DNA from: Streptococcus equinus
GTDB taxonomy: Bacteria > Bacillota > Bacilli > Lactobacillales > Streptococcaceae
Assembly: GCF_900104225.1 (NCBI RefSeq)
Contig: NZ_FNJK01000002.1
Coordinates: 372,001-436,000 of the forward strand
DNA length: 64,000 nt
Reading direction: 5' to 3'
Under the pieces are notes generated by a model. That model had not been told where the DNA came from and ran no database searches. It saw only the letters and a list, made by a program, of their open reading frames with translations. The position numbers were made by a program, and so were the translations under genes. Shown here in pieces: positions 25,370 through 34,775 of this stretch; the stretch's first letter is position 1; each line of letters opens with the position of its first letter.

Positions 25370-26488
25370 ATGAAATTTGAGAAAAAACATGTCTATTATA
25401 TAGTTCTTGCTTTTGTGATATGTTATGCTATTCAAACTTATTGGAGTACAGGAGCATCACTTGTTACGACGGTTTTTAAAGCCAGTCAACCTTTTTTGAT
25501 TGGTGCTGGCATTGCTTATATTGTCAATATTGTGATGAGCCTTTATGAGATGGTTTTTACTCGTTTTATTAAAAATAAATACCTTTTGAAGATGAAACGA
25601 GCTGTCTCAATGATTCTAGCTTATCTGACGTTTGTTTTGTTAATTTGTTGGTTGTTTTCAATTGTTTTGCCAGATTTGATTGCTAGTATTAACTCTCTTT
25701 TAAAAATTGATACTAGTGGTGTTGCCAATTTTATCAAAGAAGTTAATGATAATAAGCTTGTAAAAGAACTTTTTGCTTATTTTGGTAGTTCATCTGATAT
25801 TACGGCTGCTTTATCAGAATACAGTAAACAGATTTTAAATCAAGTTTTATCAATCTTGACCAATATTTTGACATCTGTTAGCGGTATTGCTTCAACTGTT
25901 TTAAATGTCTTTATTAGTTTGATTTTTTCAATTTATGTTTTGGCAAGTAAAGAGCAGTTGGGAAGACAATTCAACCTTCTAATTGATTCTTATCTTGGAA
26001 AATACGCCAAGACAGTTCACTATGTTTTGGATATTTTACATACTCGTTTTCACGGTTTCTTTGTTGGGCAAACTTTAGAAGCGATGATTCTTGGTAGCTT
26101 AACGGCTCTTGGAATGGCTTTGCTCCATCTTCCTTATGCAGCAACGATTGGAATTTTGATTGCTTTCACAGCTTTAATTCCAGTTGTTGGGGCATATATT
26201 GGTTTGACAATTGGTTTTATTTTAATTGCGACCCAATCTGTCTCACAAGCCGCTTTATTTGTGATTTATTTGGTTGTTCTTCAGCAATTTGAAGGAAATC
26301 TTATCTATCCGCGCGTGGTTGGTGGCTCAATTGGTTTACCAGGAATGTGGGTACTGATGGCAATCACTATTGGAGCCGCTCTTTGGGGAGTTTTAGGAAT
26401 GTTAGTTGCTGTACCTTTGGCTGCTAGTCTTTATCAGATTATCAAAGATAATGTTGCTAAGCGCCAAGAACAAAATCGTTTAGAATAA
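25370..26488 (+). CDS. AI-2E family (PerM/YdbI-like) permease
   Basis: A 372-residue membrane protein with about eight spans and a soluble segment around 110-190. The family block LEGNLIYPRVVGGSIGLP-like (here FEGNLIYPRVVGGSIGLPG) is near residue 320. Family members were linked to autoinducer-2 export or sodium/proton antiport, but most are uncharacterised. The ATG at 25370 is chosen because the upstream ATG at 25349 overlaps the AAGGAG ribosome binding site. Monocistronic. Confidence 0.87.
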   Translation: MKFEKKHVYYIVLAFVICYAIQTYWSTGASLVTTVFKASQPFLIGAGIAYIVNIVMSLYEMVFTRFIKNKYLLKMKRAVSMILAYLTFVLLICWLFSIVLPDLIASINSLLKIDTSGVANFIKEVNDNKLVKELFAYFGSSSDITAALSEYSKQILNQVLSILTNILTSVSGIASTVLNVFISLIFSIYVLASKEQLGRQFNLLIDSYLGKYAKTVHYVLDILHTRFHGFFVGQTLEAMILGSLTALGMALLHLPYAATIGILIAFTALIPVVGAYIGLTIGFILIATQSVSQAALFVIYLVVLQQFEGNLIYPRVVGGSIGLPGMWVLMAITIGAALWGVLGMLVAVPLAASLYQIIKDNVAKRQEQNRLE

Positions 26489-26493
26489 TTAAA

Positions 26494-26534
26494 AAATACC
26501 TCTAACTTACGAATAAATAAGTGGAGGTATTTTT
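26494..26534 (+). terminator. Terminator of the AI-2E gene, with the radC promoter and RBS inside it
   Basis: AATACCTC-CTTA pairs with TAAG-GAGGTATT (26495-26531, small internal loop), followed by TTTTT. The 8-nt loop carries most of a SigX box and the 3' arm carries the radC ribosome binding site GGAGG (26523-26527). Confidence 0.7.
26508..26515 (+). promoter_or_regulatory. SigX/ComX competence box (CIN box) of radC
   Basis: TACGAATA at 26508-26515 is the exact streptococcal combox. It lies 20 nt before the radC ATG, giving an expected leader of about 15 nt that still contains GGAGG. radC is a late competence gene in S. pneumoniae. Confidence 0.75.
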
Positions 26535-27215
26535 ATGTATGCAATTGAAATGAAATCAGATGCCATGTTACCACGCGAGCGCTTGAGAGATTTGGGTGCA
26601 GAACAGTTAAGTAATCAAGAACTATTATCCATTTTATTGCGAACAGGCACAAAAACAAGACCTGTTTTAGAAGTTGCTAATGATATTTTAAAACATATAG
26701 AGTCACTGGCTGATTTTCAGCATTTATCCTTACAAGAATTGCAAAAGATTAAAGGCATTGGTTATGTCAAATCCATTGAAATTAAAGCTATGATTGAACT
26801 AGCTAAGCGTATTAGTAAGGCTGAATACATTCAAAAAGAACGAATTATGAGTAGCGAACGTTTAGCCAGAAAGATGATGTTGGAGCTAAGTGATCATAAA
26901 CAAGAACATTTAGTAGCCATTTATTTAGACACTCAAAATCGGATTATTGAACAAAGAACTATTTTCATTGGTTCTGTACGACGCTCCATAGCAGAGCCAC
27001 GCGAGATTTTGTACTATGCCTGTAAGAATATGGCAACATCAGTAATCATTGTTCACAATCACCCATCAGGTTCTCCAGCGCCAAGTGAAAATGATTTACG
27101 TTTTACTGAGAAAATGAAGCGAGCTTGTGAAGATATTGGGCTGATTTGTTTAGATCATATCATAGTAGGGAAATACCAATATTATAGTTTTAGAGAAGAG
27201 ACAGATGTTTTGTAA
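26535..27215 (+). CDS. radC: RadC family JAB/MPN domain protein
   Basis: A 226-residue protein. A helix-hairpin-helix-like N-terminus ([30 protein letters not shown]) precedes a JAB metalloprotease-like domain with the zinc motif [14 protein letters not shown] near 176-189 and a preceding glutamate. The historical DNA-repair role is doubtful; in streptococci the gene is induced during competence without being required for transformation. The promoter appears to be a SigX box just upstream. No plus-strand T-tract terminator follows. Confidence 0.93.
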   Translation: MYAIEMKSDAMLPRERLRDLGAEQLSNQELLSILLRTGTKTRPVLEVANDILKHIESLADFQHLSLQELQKIKGIGYVKSIEIKAMIELAKRISKAEYIQKERIMSSERLARKMMLELSDHKQEHLVAIYLDTQNRIIEQRTIFIGSVRRSIAEPREILYYACKNMATSVIIVHNHPSGSPAPSENDLRFTEKMKRACEDIGLICLDHIIVGKYQYYSFREETDVL

Positions 27216-27221
27216 GATATC

Positions 27222-27250
27222 AAAAAAGCCTGAGATATAATACCTCAGGC
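27222..27250 (-). terminator. rex terminator
   Basis: GCCTGAG/CTCAGGC stem (27228-27234 with 27244-27250), with a TTTTTT tail on the minus strand. It lies 63 nt past the rex stop. Confidence 0.75.
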
Positions 27251-27313
27251 GAGAAAAAGTATTCTAATACTAAATCAGTTTAGCTAAGCAAAAAGTAGTT
27301 GGATTTTGTTTTA

Positions 27314-27955
27314 TTATTGATTAGATTGACTCATAAAGTAAAGAAGTGTTTGTAATTCACTTGTTAAGTCAACATATTGGACGATAACACCTTTAGGAAC
27401 ATTAAGGTGGACAGGAGAGAAGCTCAGAATTCCACGGATACCAGCTTCAACCAAAATATCTGCCACCTCTTGAGCTTTGGTACTTGGAACCGTTAAAATA
27501 GCTGTCTCAATGCCAGCCTCTTGTGCGTGTTCTTTAAGTGACGAGATACCATAAATAGGAATACCATCAGAAGTTTGATGTCCAACAACCTCATTGTCAT
27601 CCGTATCAAAAGCCATAGCAATTTGCATCTTATTACGATCATGGAAGCGGTAGTGAAGTAATGCTCGTCCGATATTTCCGCAGCCTACCAACAAAACATT
27701 TGTTGTAGAGTGGTCGTTCAAAATATCAGCGAAGAAATTCATTAGTTTTTTGACATCGTAGCCAAAGCCACGTCTTCCTAGTTCACCAAAATATGAAAAA
27801 TCTCGGCGGACTGTCGCAGAATCGATTCCCATAGCATCTGCAATTTGTTTTGAACTTGCTTTTTCGACATTATCTGTATTAAAACGTTTAAAAATACGAT
27901 AATAAAGTGATAGTCGCTTAGCTGTTGCTTTAGGAATAGATTTCTCAGTAGTCAC
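27314..27955 (-). CDS. rex: Redox-sensing transcriptional repressor Rex
   Basis: A 213-residue repressor that senses the NADH/NAD ratio and controls fermentation genes. The N-terminal winged helix (about 1-80) carries [22 protein letters not shown]; the Rossmann domain carries the dinucleotide loop [14 protein letters not shown] near 92. A C-terminal helix swaps between subunits. Length is normal. Two TTGTGAAA direct repeats and a TTGTTAC-N7-GTAACAA inverted repeat upstream are candidate autoregulatory sites. Confidence 0.96.
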   Translation of the reverse strand: MTTEKSIPKATAKRLSLYYRIFKRFNTDNVEKASSKQIADAMGIDSATVRRDFSYFGELGRRGFGYDVKKLMNFFADILNDHSTTNVLLVGCGNIGRALLHYRFHDRNKMQIAMAFDTDDNEVVGHQTSDGIPIYGISSLKEHAQEAGIETAILTVPSTKAQEVADILVEAGIRGILSFSPVHLNVPKGVIVQYVDLTSELQTLLYFMSQSNQ

Positions 27956-27974
27956 AATACCATCTCCCTTTTAC

Positions 27975-28029
27975 TTGTTACATCTATTGTAACAAAAACT
28001 TTGTGAAATTAAAAACAAATTTTGTGAAA
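27975..28029 (-). promoter_or_regulatory. Candidate operators upstream of rex
   Basis: An inverted repeat TTGTTAC-N7-GTAACAA (27975-27995) is followed by two TTGTGAAA copies (28001-28008, 28022-28029), 21 bp apart. TTGTGAA is the Rex half-site; no full TTGTGAA-N4-TTCACAA is present. Confidence 0.4.
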
Positions 28030-28035
28030 ACATTA

Positions 28036-28084
28036 AAAAAAACAACTCCAGAACTACATTAGAGTAGCGAAGGAGCTGTTTTTT
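28036..28084 (-). terminator. Terminator of the prs/desulfurase/DUF1831 operon
   Basis: ACAACTCC (28042-28049) pairs with GGAGCTGT (28072-28079), with an inner CTAC/GTAG hairpin and a long T tract on the minus strand. Confidence 0.8.
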
Positions 28085-28089
28085 GCTAA

Positions 28090-28437
28090 TTAAGCTTCTT
28101 TTTTAGTGAAAATATCACGTTCAACAAGGCTATCCATCAAGAAGTAGAATTTTTCTTGGAGGATTTTATTGTCTTCAGATTTGAAGATGTTAACAAAGCG
28201 AAGACCTGACTTATCAGTGATGCTTAGTTTAAAACCTGTTAAATCTTTATTGATAGTGATTTTCAATGGGAATCCGTCACCTGAATTAGGCACTTTTTCC
28301 AATAAACGCGTTAATTCGTAATTACCGACACGATTTTGTACAAAAGTTGTGTCACGAAGCGTGTATTTTTTAATGTTATCGCTAATAGCATAGCTGTAAA
28401 GACAGTCTTTTAAAGTGATTTCTTTTTCAAATGCCAT
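28090..28437 (-). CDS. DUF1831 family protein
   Basis: A 115-residue cytosolic protein of the DUF1831 family, which recurs beside NifS-like desulfurases in lactic acid bacteria. The mixed alpha/beta composition lacks cysteines other than one near residue 12 (DCLYSYAISD), and no catalytic motif is evident. It starts 1 nt after the desulfurase stop, so co-translation is likely and a role with the desulfurase is plausible but unproven. Confidence 0.88.
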   Translation of the reverse strand: MAFEKEITLKDCLYSYAISDNIKKYTLRDTTFVQNRVGNYELTRLLEKVPNSGDGFPLKITINKDLTGFKLSITDKSGLRFVNIFKSEDNKILQEKFYFLMDSLVERDIFTKKEA

Positions 28438-28438
28438 C

Positions 28439-29554
28439 CTATTTTCCTACAATTTCTTTTAATTTTTTAGCGAGTTCTTGAACTTCTTCAATAGTGTTGA
28501 GTTCAGAGAAGCTAACGCGAATTGATTCTGTCAAACGTGGTGAATCCTCACCATATAGGCTTGCCAAAACATGACTTGGATCAACAGTACCAGCGGTACA
28601 AGCAGAACCAGTTGAGACAGCGATACCAGCTAAGTCAAGTTGTGTTAGGAGAATACCGTTGTTTTTATTTGGAAAACCAATATTAAGCACGTGTGGCATT
28701 TTGTTTTGGCTACCGTTGATGTAATAATCTAATCCAGAAATAGCATCAAGAAATGTTTGACGCAAGTCTTGAACGTGTTTGTAATTAGCATCCTTATTAG
28801 CAACAGCGTCTGATAAGGCTTGTGCCATACCAGCAATACCAATCATATTTTCAGTACTAGCTCGGCGTTTTTCTTCTTGCTCTCCACCATGAAGCAAGTT
28901 GTCAAAGTGTTGTGGTGTTGAATAAAGGATACCAACACCTTTAGGCCCATGGAATTTGTGAGCAGAAGCTGATAGGAAGTCAGCTTTAATCTCTTCAGGA
29001 TAAACATCGATTTTTCCCATTGCTTGAACAGCATCGACATGAAAAGCAGCTTGATGGTCTTGAAGCAGTTCACCGATTTCTTTAACAGGAAGCAAATCAC
29101 CAGTTTCATTGTTAGCAAACATTGTGCTGACTAAAATCGTGTCATCACGAAGCGCATCAGCAACTTGTTTTGCTGAAATGTGATTGTTTTCCGGTTTTAA
29201 ATAAGTGATTTCAAAACCAAAGCGTTTTTCCAGATATTCCATTGTGTGAAGCACTGAATGGTGTTCGATGGAAGTCGTAATGATGTGTTTTCCTTTAGCT
29301 TGGTTAGCTAGAGCATAGCCTTTGATGGCAGTGTTGTTGCTTTCAGTAGCACCAGAAGTAAAGATAATGCGGCGTGGGTCAGTTTTTAAAGCTGAGGCAA
29401 TTGTTTGGCGGTATGAACGCAAACGCTGGTTAGCGTGACGTCCAATTCCATGAATACTTGATGGGTTACCAAAATCGTTAGCCATGATTTCTGTCATTGC
29501 ATCAATAACAGAAGGTGTGAGAGGGGTAGTTGCAGCATTATCGAGATATATCAT
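28439..29554 (-). CDS. Cysteine desulfurase (NifS/IscS-like, class V aminotransferase)
   Basis: A 371-residue PLP enzyme converting cysteine to alanine with a persulfide. N-terminal MIYLDNAATTPLTPSV, the PLP lysine in SASAHKFHGPKGVG (about 201) and the active cysteine in STGSACTAGTVDPSHVL (about 320) are intact. The active loop and length favour the group I (NifS/IscS) class; the sulfur acceptor may be tRNA thiolation or Fe-S assembly. It lies 6 nt after prs and 1 nt before DUF1831. No iscU is adjacent. Confidence 0.94.
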   Translation of the reverse strand: MIYLDNAATTPLTPSVIDAMTEIMANDFGNPSSIHGIGRHANQRLRSYRQTIASALKTDPRRIIFTSGATESNNTAIKGYALANQAKGKHIITTSIEHHSVLHTMEYLEKRFGFEITYLKPENNHISAKQVADALRDDTILVSTMFANNETGDLLPVKEIGELLQDHQAAFHVDAVQAMGKIDVYPEEIKADFLSASAHKFHGPKGVGILYSTPQHFDNLLHGGEQEEKRRASTENMIGIAGMAQALSDAVANKDANYKHVQDLRQTFLDAISGLDYYINGSQNKMPHVLNIGFPNKNNGILLTQLDLAGIAVSTGSACTAGTVDPSHVLASLYGEDSPRLTESIRVSFSELNTIEEVQELAKKLKEIVGK

Positions 29555-29560
29555 ATATAA

Positions 29561-30532
29561 TTAGTCCTTCTTAGCGTTATATGAGAATAATGGGCTGAGC
29601 GGAGCTTTTTCGTGGATACGAATAATAGCATCAGCAATCAACTTGCTTGCTGAAAGATATTTAATATTTTTTGGCAAGCGTTCGTTAGTAGCAACTGAGT
29701 CAGTTACTAAAATTTCTTTGATAGGAGCAGCATCAAGGCTTTCTGCAGCAGCACCAGCAAATAATCCGTGGCTTGCTACGGCGTAGATTTCTGTTGCACC
29801 ATCGCGTTCAACGATTTTAGCAGCTTCAGCAAATGTTTTACCAGTGTTCAAAATGTCATCGATAAGGATTGCTTTTTTACCTGCAACTTCACCGATGATG
29901 TAACCTTCTTCGCGGTGAGCATCATCTTCTGCGTAATCGATAATAGCGATTGGTGAATCAAGAGTTTGAGCCAAGCTACGAGCACGTTTGATACCAGAGT
30001 TTTTAGGGCTGACAACAACAACGTCTTCACCTTTCAAACCAAGGTCGCAGTAGTATTTAGCAAACAATGGAACAGTAAAGAGGTTATCAACTGGTACATC
30101 AAAGAAACCTTGAACTTGAACAGCGTGAAGGTCAAGTGTCAAAAGACGGTCAACTCCAGCTTTAACAAGCATGTTTGCTACAAGTTTAGCTGTGATTGGT
30201 TCACGTGATGCAGCGATGCGGTCTTGACGTGAGTATCCGAAGTAAGGGATAACGACATTGACAGTGTGGGCGCTGGCACGTTTACAAGCGTCTACCATAA
30301 TCAAGAGTTCCCATAGGTTGTCATTAACAGGATAGCTAGTTGATTGGATGATGTAAATATCATCACCACGAACTGTTTCTTCGATGTTAATCATGATTTC
30401 GCCGTCTGAAAACTTGCGTGTTGACACTTTTCCAAGAGGGACTCCAACTTCGTCCGCAATTTTTTGTGCAATCTCTACGTTAGAAGAAAGAGAAAATAGC
30501 TTGAATTGTTTGTCGGCGTAATGTTCTGCCAT
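29561..30532 (-). CDS. prs: Ribose-phosphate pyrophosphokinase
   Basis: A 323-residue class I PRPP synthetase making 5-phosphoribosyl-1-pyrophosphate from ribose 5-phosphate and ATP for purine, pyrimidine, histidine and NAD synthesis. Visible blocks are [19 protein letters not shown], the divalent-metal loop [18 protein letters not shown] (about 130-147) and the PRPP loop [17 protein letters not shown] (about 219-235). It heads the operon with the desulfurase. RBS AAGGAG precedes the ATG. Confidence 0.96.
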   Translation of the reverse strand: MAEHYADKQFKLFSLSSNVEIAQKIADEVGVPLGKVSTRKFSDGEIMINIEETVRGDDIYIIQSTSYPVNDNLWELLIMVDACKRASAHTVNVVIPYFGYSRQDRIAASREPITAKLVANMLVKAGVDRLLTLDLHAVQVQGFFDVPVDNLFTVPLFAKYYCDLGLKGEDVVVVSPKNSGIKRARSLAQTLDSPIAIIDYAEDDAHREEGYIIGEVAGKKAILIDDILNTGKTFAEAAKIVERDGATEIYAVASHGLFAGAAAESLDAAPIKEILVTDSVATNERLPKNIKYLSASKLIADAIIRIHEKAPLSPLFSYNAKKD

Positions 30533-30577
30533 GATATAAATAAACTCCTTTAAAATTAATACTTATATTTTACCAAA

Positions 30578-30598
30578 AAAACTGAAATAATTCAGCAT
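30578..30598 (-). terminator. Weak terminator after the CYTH gene
   Basis: On the minus strand CTGAA-TTAT-TTCAG is followed by seven Ts. The stem is short. Confidence 0.5.
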
Positions 30599-30618
30599 TT
30601 TCTAAGGAAAAAGCGTGG

Positions 30619-31188
30619 TTAAATTCGCTTAAGGGTTGCGCTAAAGCGAGCAACTTTGCTTTTAGCGTATTTGAAATCAATGTCATGCTGAGCTAAGAAG
30701 TTATCAAAATCTTTCTTGCCTTTTTCAGCGTTTTCAACTTCAAGTTCAAGTTCATAATCTTTAATGTCAGCATACTGGTTGCTATCAAGAGCCATAAGAC
30801 CAATATCAGTCATTGTTTCACGACGTGTTGTTGTTAGGCTACCAAAATTTTTAAGGCTTGATAGTTTAACTCCATTTTCTTCAATTAGTTTTAGAAAATC
30901 AACTTCTGGAAATTTTCCTGATTTGATGATTTCTTTTGCTTCAGCGACGCTTAAATCGTAGTTATATTCTAAATTTCCAACTTCTTTAGGAATTTTTAGT
31001 GTAATCTCAGCGCGATTTGGCAATGTCCGAATGCGAAGGGACATGCGGTGAGCTTTCATATCGAAATTCTCTGAATCGAAGTAGTAGTTCGTCTGTGTAA
31101 TAGGCGTAACATGTGAGAGTTGACTGTTCAGACGATTGAACTCGTCTTTAGTGAGTAATGTTTTGTACTCAATTTCAAGGTGTGTCAT
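30619..31188 (-). CDS. CYTH domain protein
   Basis: A 189-residue CYTH-fold protein with the N-terminal ExExK motif (LEIEYKTLL) and alternating charged strands (MSLRIRTLPNRAEITLKIPK) forming the phosphate-binding tunnel. Bacterial members hydrolyse tripolyphosphate or act as adenylate cyclase; triphosphatase activity is more likely here. The ATG at 31188 is used because AAGGA lies upstream and the family motif begins immediately after it; a longer frame to 31257 is less likely. Divergent from relQ. Confidence 0.88.
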   Translation of the reverse strand: MTHLEIEYKTLLTKDEFNRLNSQLSHVTPITQTNYYFDSENFDMKAHRMSLRIRTLPNRAEITLKIPKEVGNLEYNYDLSVAEAKEIIKSGKFPEVDFLKLIEENGVKLSSLKNFGSLTTTRRETMTDIGLMALDSNQYADIKDYELELEVENAEKGKKDFDNFLAQHDIDFKYAKSKVARFSATLKRI

Positions 31189-31219
31189 AAAAATAATTTC
31201 CTTTTTTTCACCATTATAA

Positions 31220-31275
31220 TTTGGTATAATAAAATTGTTATATTTAATTCTATACAAAAGTCAATTTTTTGACAA
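31220..31275. promoter_or_regulatory. Divergent promoter region between the CYTH gene and relQ
   Basis: TTTGGTATAATAAAA around 31222-31236 holds an extended -10 on the plus strand. A TTGACA at 31268-31273 lacks a spaced -10. The start of relQ transcription is not resolved. Confidence 0.35.
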
Positions 31276-31320
31276 GGATTGGTCATGTCCGCGTGACAAG
31301 TCCATTAGGAAGGAAACTTT

Positions 31321-31986
31321 ATGGATTGGGAGAAATTTTTAGATCCATATATACAAACTGTTGGTGAACTGAAGATTAAATTACGTGGAATTCGTAAACA
31401 ATTCCGCAAGCAAAATCGACATTCGCCGATTGAATTTGTGACTGGTCGTGTTAAATCAGTCGAAAGTATCAAGGAAAAAATGGTGCTACGCGGGATTAAA
31501 CCAGAGAATATTGCACAAGATTTGCAAGATATTGCTGGTCTTCGTATCATGGTTCAATTTGTTGATGACGTTGATGAAGTTTTAACGCTTTTGCGTAGTC
31601 GACATGACATGAAAATTGTTCAAGAACGAGACTACATCACACACATGAAAGCAAGTGGTTACCGTTCATATCATGTCATTGTTGAATATCCTGTTGACAC
31701 CATTGATGGTCAAAAAACAGTTCTAGCTGAGATTCAGATTAGAACACTGGCTATGAACTTTTGGGCAACAATCGAACATTCATTGAACTATAAATATAAA
31801 GGCGAGTTTCCAGATGAGATTAAAAAACGTTTGGAAACAACAGCAAAGATTGCGCTTGAGCTGGATGAAGAGATGCGAAAAATTCGCGAGGATATTAGGG
31901 AAGCACAGCTTTTATTTGATCCCGCAAGTCGGAAATTAAGTGATGGTGTAGGAAATAGTGATGACACAGACGAATATTACAGATAA
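31321..31986 (+). CDS. relQ: Small alarmone synthetase, GTP pyrophosphokinase RelQ
   Basis: A 221-residue small alarmone synthetase consisting of the RelA/SpoT synthetase domain alone, without hydrolase or TGS/ACT domains. It makes (p)ppGpp from ATP and GTP/GDP. Visible motifs are [18 protein letters not shown] (about 68-85), [13 protein letters not shown] and [36 protein letters not shown]. The downstream partners nadK, rluD and pta are the standard streptococcal arrangement. Confidence 0.94.
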   Translation: MDWEKFLDPYIQTVGELKIKLRGIRKQFRKQNRHSPIEFVTGRVKSVESIKEKMVLRGIKPENIAQDLQDIAGLRIMVQFVDDVDEVLTLLRSRHDMKIVQERDYITHMKASGYRSYHVIVEYPVDTIDGQKTVLAEIQIRTLAMNFWATIEHSLNYKYKGEFPDEIKKRLETTAKIALELDEEMRKIREDIREAQLLFDPASRKLSDGVGNSDDTDEYYR

Positions 31987-32797
31987 AGTGACGCGTGTTG
32001 CTATCGTAGCAAACGGGAAATATCAGAGTAGACGAGTTGCCTCAAAACTTTTTGCGGCTTTCAAGGAGGATAAGAAATTCTACTTGTCTAAAAAGGATCC
32101 AGATATTGTCATTTCCATTGGTGGTGATGGCATGCTTTTATCTGCCTTTCACATGTATGAAAAAATCCTTGATAAGGTGCGTTTTGTGGGAATTCATACT
32201 GGTCATCTTGGTTTTTATACTGATTATCGAGATTTTGAAGTTGAAAAGTTAATTGAAAATTTGCGAGCTGATAAGGGGCGTAAAGCTTCTTACCCTGTTT
32301 TACGAGCTAAAATCACTTTAGACGATGGGCGTGTGGTCAAAGCGCGTGCGCTTAATGAAGTTGCTATCAAGCGTATTGAAAAGACCATGGTTGCTGATGT
32401 TATCATCGATAAAGTGAAGTTAGAACGTTTCCGTGGTGATGGTATTTCGGTATCGACACCAACAGGAAGTACGGCTTACAATAAATCTTTAGGTGGTGCT
32501 ATTTTGCATCCGACGATGGAAGCCATGCAATTAACGGAGATTTCTAGTCTTAATAATCGCGTTTATCGCACACTAGGATCTTCAGTCATTGTTCCTAAAA
32601 AAGACAAGATTGAAATTGTTCCTAAACGCCAAGGTGTTTATACAGTATCAATCGATAATAAGACCATGCATTATAAAAATGTGTCTAAAATTGAATATTG
32701 TATTGACAATAAAAAAATTAGTTTTGTGGCAACACCCTTCCATACTAGTTTTTGGGAGCGCGTGAGAGATGCCTTTATAGGAGAAGTAGATTCGTGA
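31961..32797 (+). CDS. nadK: NAD kinase
   Basis: A 278-residue ATP-NAD kinase producing NADP. The motif [17 protein letters not shown] (near 49-65) holds the GGDG site; ALNEVAIKR and [15 protein letters not shown] (about 165) are the NAD-site blocks. The gene begins inside the end of relQ (26-nt overlap); the ATG at 31961 is preferred over an adjacent GTG. The stop overlaps the next start in GTGA. Confidence 0.95.
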   Translation: MTQTNITDKVTRVAIVANGKYQSRRVASKLFAAFKEDKKFYLSKKDPDIVISIGGDGMLLSAFHMYEKILDKVRFVGIHTGHLGFYTDYRDFEVEKLIENLRADKGRKASYPVLRAKITLDDGRVVKARALNEVAIKRIEKTMVADVIIDKVKLERFRGDGISVSTPTGSTAYNKSLGGAILHPTMEAMQLTEISSLNNRVYRTLGSSVIVPKKDKIEIVPKRQGVYTVSIDNKTMHYKNVSKIEYCIDNKKISFVATPFHTSFWERVRDAFIGEVDS

Positions 32798-33684
32798 GAT
32801 TTGATTTTGTTGCGGACCGACGAACAAAAGTAAAAACATTTTTAAAGGGACATGATGTCTCAAAAGGCTTGTTAGCCAAAGTAAAGTTTAAAGGTGGAAA
32901 TATTTGGGTAAATGGCGTTGAGCAAAATGCCATTTATTTATTGGATGTGGGAGATGTGGTGACGATTGAAATTCCTGATGAACAGGAACATGAAACCCTT
33001 ATTCCAGTCAAACATGACCTTGATATTGCCTATGAAGATGATCATTTTTTGATTATCAATAAACCCCATGGTTATGCAAGCATTCCAAGTGTTTTGCATT
33101 CAAATACCATTGCTAATTTTGTCAAATATTACTACATGGAGCAAAATTATCCTAACAAGCAAGTTCACATCGTAACTCGACTTGATAAGGATACAAGCGG
33201 CTTGATGCTTTTTGCCAAACACGGTTATGCCCATGCTAGACTTGATAAACAATTACAAAGTAAGACCATTGAAAAACGTTATTATGCCTTGGTTTCAGGA
33301 CAAGGTGAGCTAGAAGACGAGGGAGAAATCATTGCGCCGATTGCTCGAGATGAAGATAGTATTATCACACGTCGCGTGCACCCGTCTGGAAAATACGCTC
33401 ACACAAGTTATCGCGTTGTAGAACGCTTTGGCGATGTGGCTTTGGTAGATATTCGACTTCACACAGGACGAACTCACCAAATTCGTGTGCATTTTGCTCA
33501 CATTGGTTTCCCACTTTTGGGAGATGATTTGTATGGTGGTCGCATGGATCTTGGCATTACGCGACAAGCGCTGCATTGCCATTATTTACGTTTTGTAGAC
33601 CCTTACACAAATAAAGAGATTATTCAAAGTGCAAACTTGACAGATGACTTTGATAGCGTTATCATGAAACTACAACAAAAATAG
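32794..33684 (+). CDS. rluD: RluA-family 23S rRNA pseudouridine synthase
   Basis: A 296-residue pseudouridine synthase. An S4-like N-terminal domain precedes the catalytic domain with the aspartate in [20 protein letters not shown] (near 127-146); [24 protein letters not shown] is the second family block. The exact uridine target is not predictable. The start is the GTG at 32794 (AGGAGAA upstream), overlapping the nadK stop by 4 nt; the longer frame from 32752 lies in the nadK gene. Confidence 0.9.
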   Translation: MRFDFVADRRTKVKTFLKGHDVSKGLLAKVKFKGGNIWVNGVEQNAIYLLDVGDVVTIEIPDEQEHETLIPVKHDLDIAYEDDHFLIINKPHGYASIPSVLHSNTIANFVKYYYMEQNYPNKQVHIVTRLDKDTSGLMLFAKHGYAHARLDKQLQSKTIEKRYYALVSGQGELEDEGEIIAPIARDEDSIITRRVHPSGKYAHTSYRVVERFGDVALVDIRLHTGRTHQIRVHFAHIGFPLLGDDLYGGRMDLGITRQALHCHYLRFVDPYTNKEIIQSANLTDDFDSVIMKLQQK

Positions 33685-33701
33685 ATGGAAGGTTAATTTT
33701 T

Positions 33702-34691
33702 ATGGGAATTCGATCTTTATTTGGTAGCTTGAGGGGAAAAATTGTTGGTAAAAACCTAAAAATTGTTTTTCCTGAAGGAAATGATGAACGCGTTCTTCGT
33801 GCAGCCGCTCGTTTGAAATTTGAAGGTTTGATTGAACCAATTATTTTGGGAGAAGCTACGGAAGTTCGAGAATTATTGGCTAAATTTGGTTTTGCAGATC
33901 AAAACTATGTCATCATTAACCCAAAAACTTATGATAAATTTGATGACATGAAAGCAGCCTTTCTTGAAATCCGCAAGGGTAAAGCAACTCCTGAAGACGC
34001 TGATCGTCTATTGACTGACGTGAATTATTTTGGTGTCATGCTGGTTAAAATGGGATTGGCTGATGGTATGGTTTCTGGAGCTGTTCACTCAACTGCGGAT
34101 ACTGTTCGACCAGCACTTCAAATCATTAAAACCAAACCAGGCATTTCTAGAACATCAGGAGTTTTCTTGATGAGTCGTGAAAGCACAGACCAGCTCTTTA
34201 TTTTTGCCGATTGTGCTATCAATATTGATCCGAATGCTCAAGAATTATCTGAAATTGCTTTAAATACAGCTGATACTGCGAAGATTTTTGATATTGATCC
34301 TAAAATTGCTATGTTAAGTTTCTCAACTAAAGGTAGTGCTAATGCACCGCAAGCTGAGAAAGTTCGTGAAGCAACTCAATTAGCTAAAGGTCGAAAACCA
34401 GAACTTGCTATTGATGGTGAATTACAATTTGACGCTGCTTTTGTCCCTAGTACTGCAGCTGTAAAAGCACCTGATAGTGAGGTTGCTGGTAAAGCCAATG
34501 TCTTTATTTTCCCAGATCTTCAATCAGGAAATATTGGTTACAAGATTGCTCAGCGTTTTGGTATGTTTGAAGCGATTGGACCTATCCTTCAAGGCTTGAA
34601 TAAACCAGTTAATGATTTATCACGTGGTTCAAGTGCTGAAGATATTTATAAATTAGCAATTATCACTGCAGCGCAAGCTGTTGATTGTTAA
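33702..34691 (+). CDS. pta: Phosphate acetyltransferase
   Basis: A 329-residue enzyme converting acetyl-CoA and phosphate to acetyl phosphate, feeding acetate kinase for ATP. This is the short Pta form without the regulatory N-terminus. Typical blocks: KIVFPEGNDERVLRAA near 20, GMVSGAVHSTADTVRPALQI near 124, AMLSFSTKGSANAPQAEKV and FIFPDLQSGNIGYKIAQR. It is last in the relQ operon and completes the route from the pyruvate dehydrogenase encoded at the window's end. Confidence 0.96.
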   Translation: MGIRSLFGSLRGKIVGKNLKIVFPEGNDERVLRAAARLKFEGLIEPIILGEATEVRELLAKFGFADQNYVIINPKTYDKFDDMKAAFLEIRKGKATPEDADRLLTDVNYFGVMLVKMGLADGMVSGAVHSTADTVRPALQIIKTKPGISRTSGVFLMSRESTDQLFIFADCAINIDPNAQELSEIALNTADTAKIFDIDPKIAMLSFSTKGSANAPQAEKVREATQLAKGRKPELAIDGELQFDAAFVPSTAAVKAPDSEVAGKANVFIFPDLQSGNIGYKIAQRFGMFEAIGPILQGLNKPVNDLSRGSSAEDIYKLAIITAAQAVDC

Positions 34692-34707
34692 TAACATGAA
34701 TAATTAA

Positions 34708-34742
34708 AAAAGATCAGTTGGTCGTTAGGCCAGCTGACTTTC
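34708..34742 (+). terminator. Terminator after pta
   Basis: GATCAGTTGG/CCAGCTGACTT imperfect stem with G-T pairs (about 34711-34741) and a short T run. Confidence 0.65.
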
Positions 34743-34775
34743 TTATCGTTATATTCTTAGAAAGAGAAAACAAAA

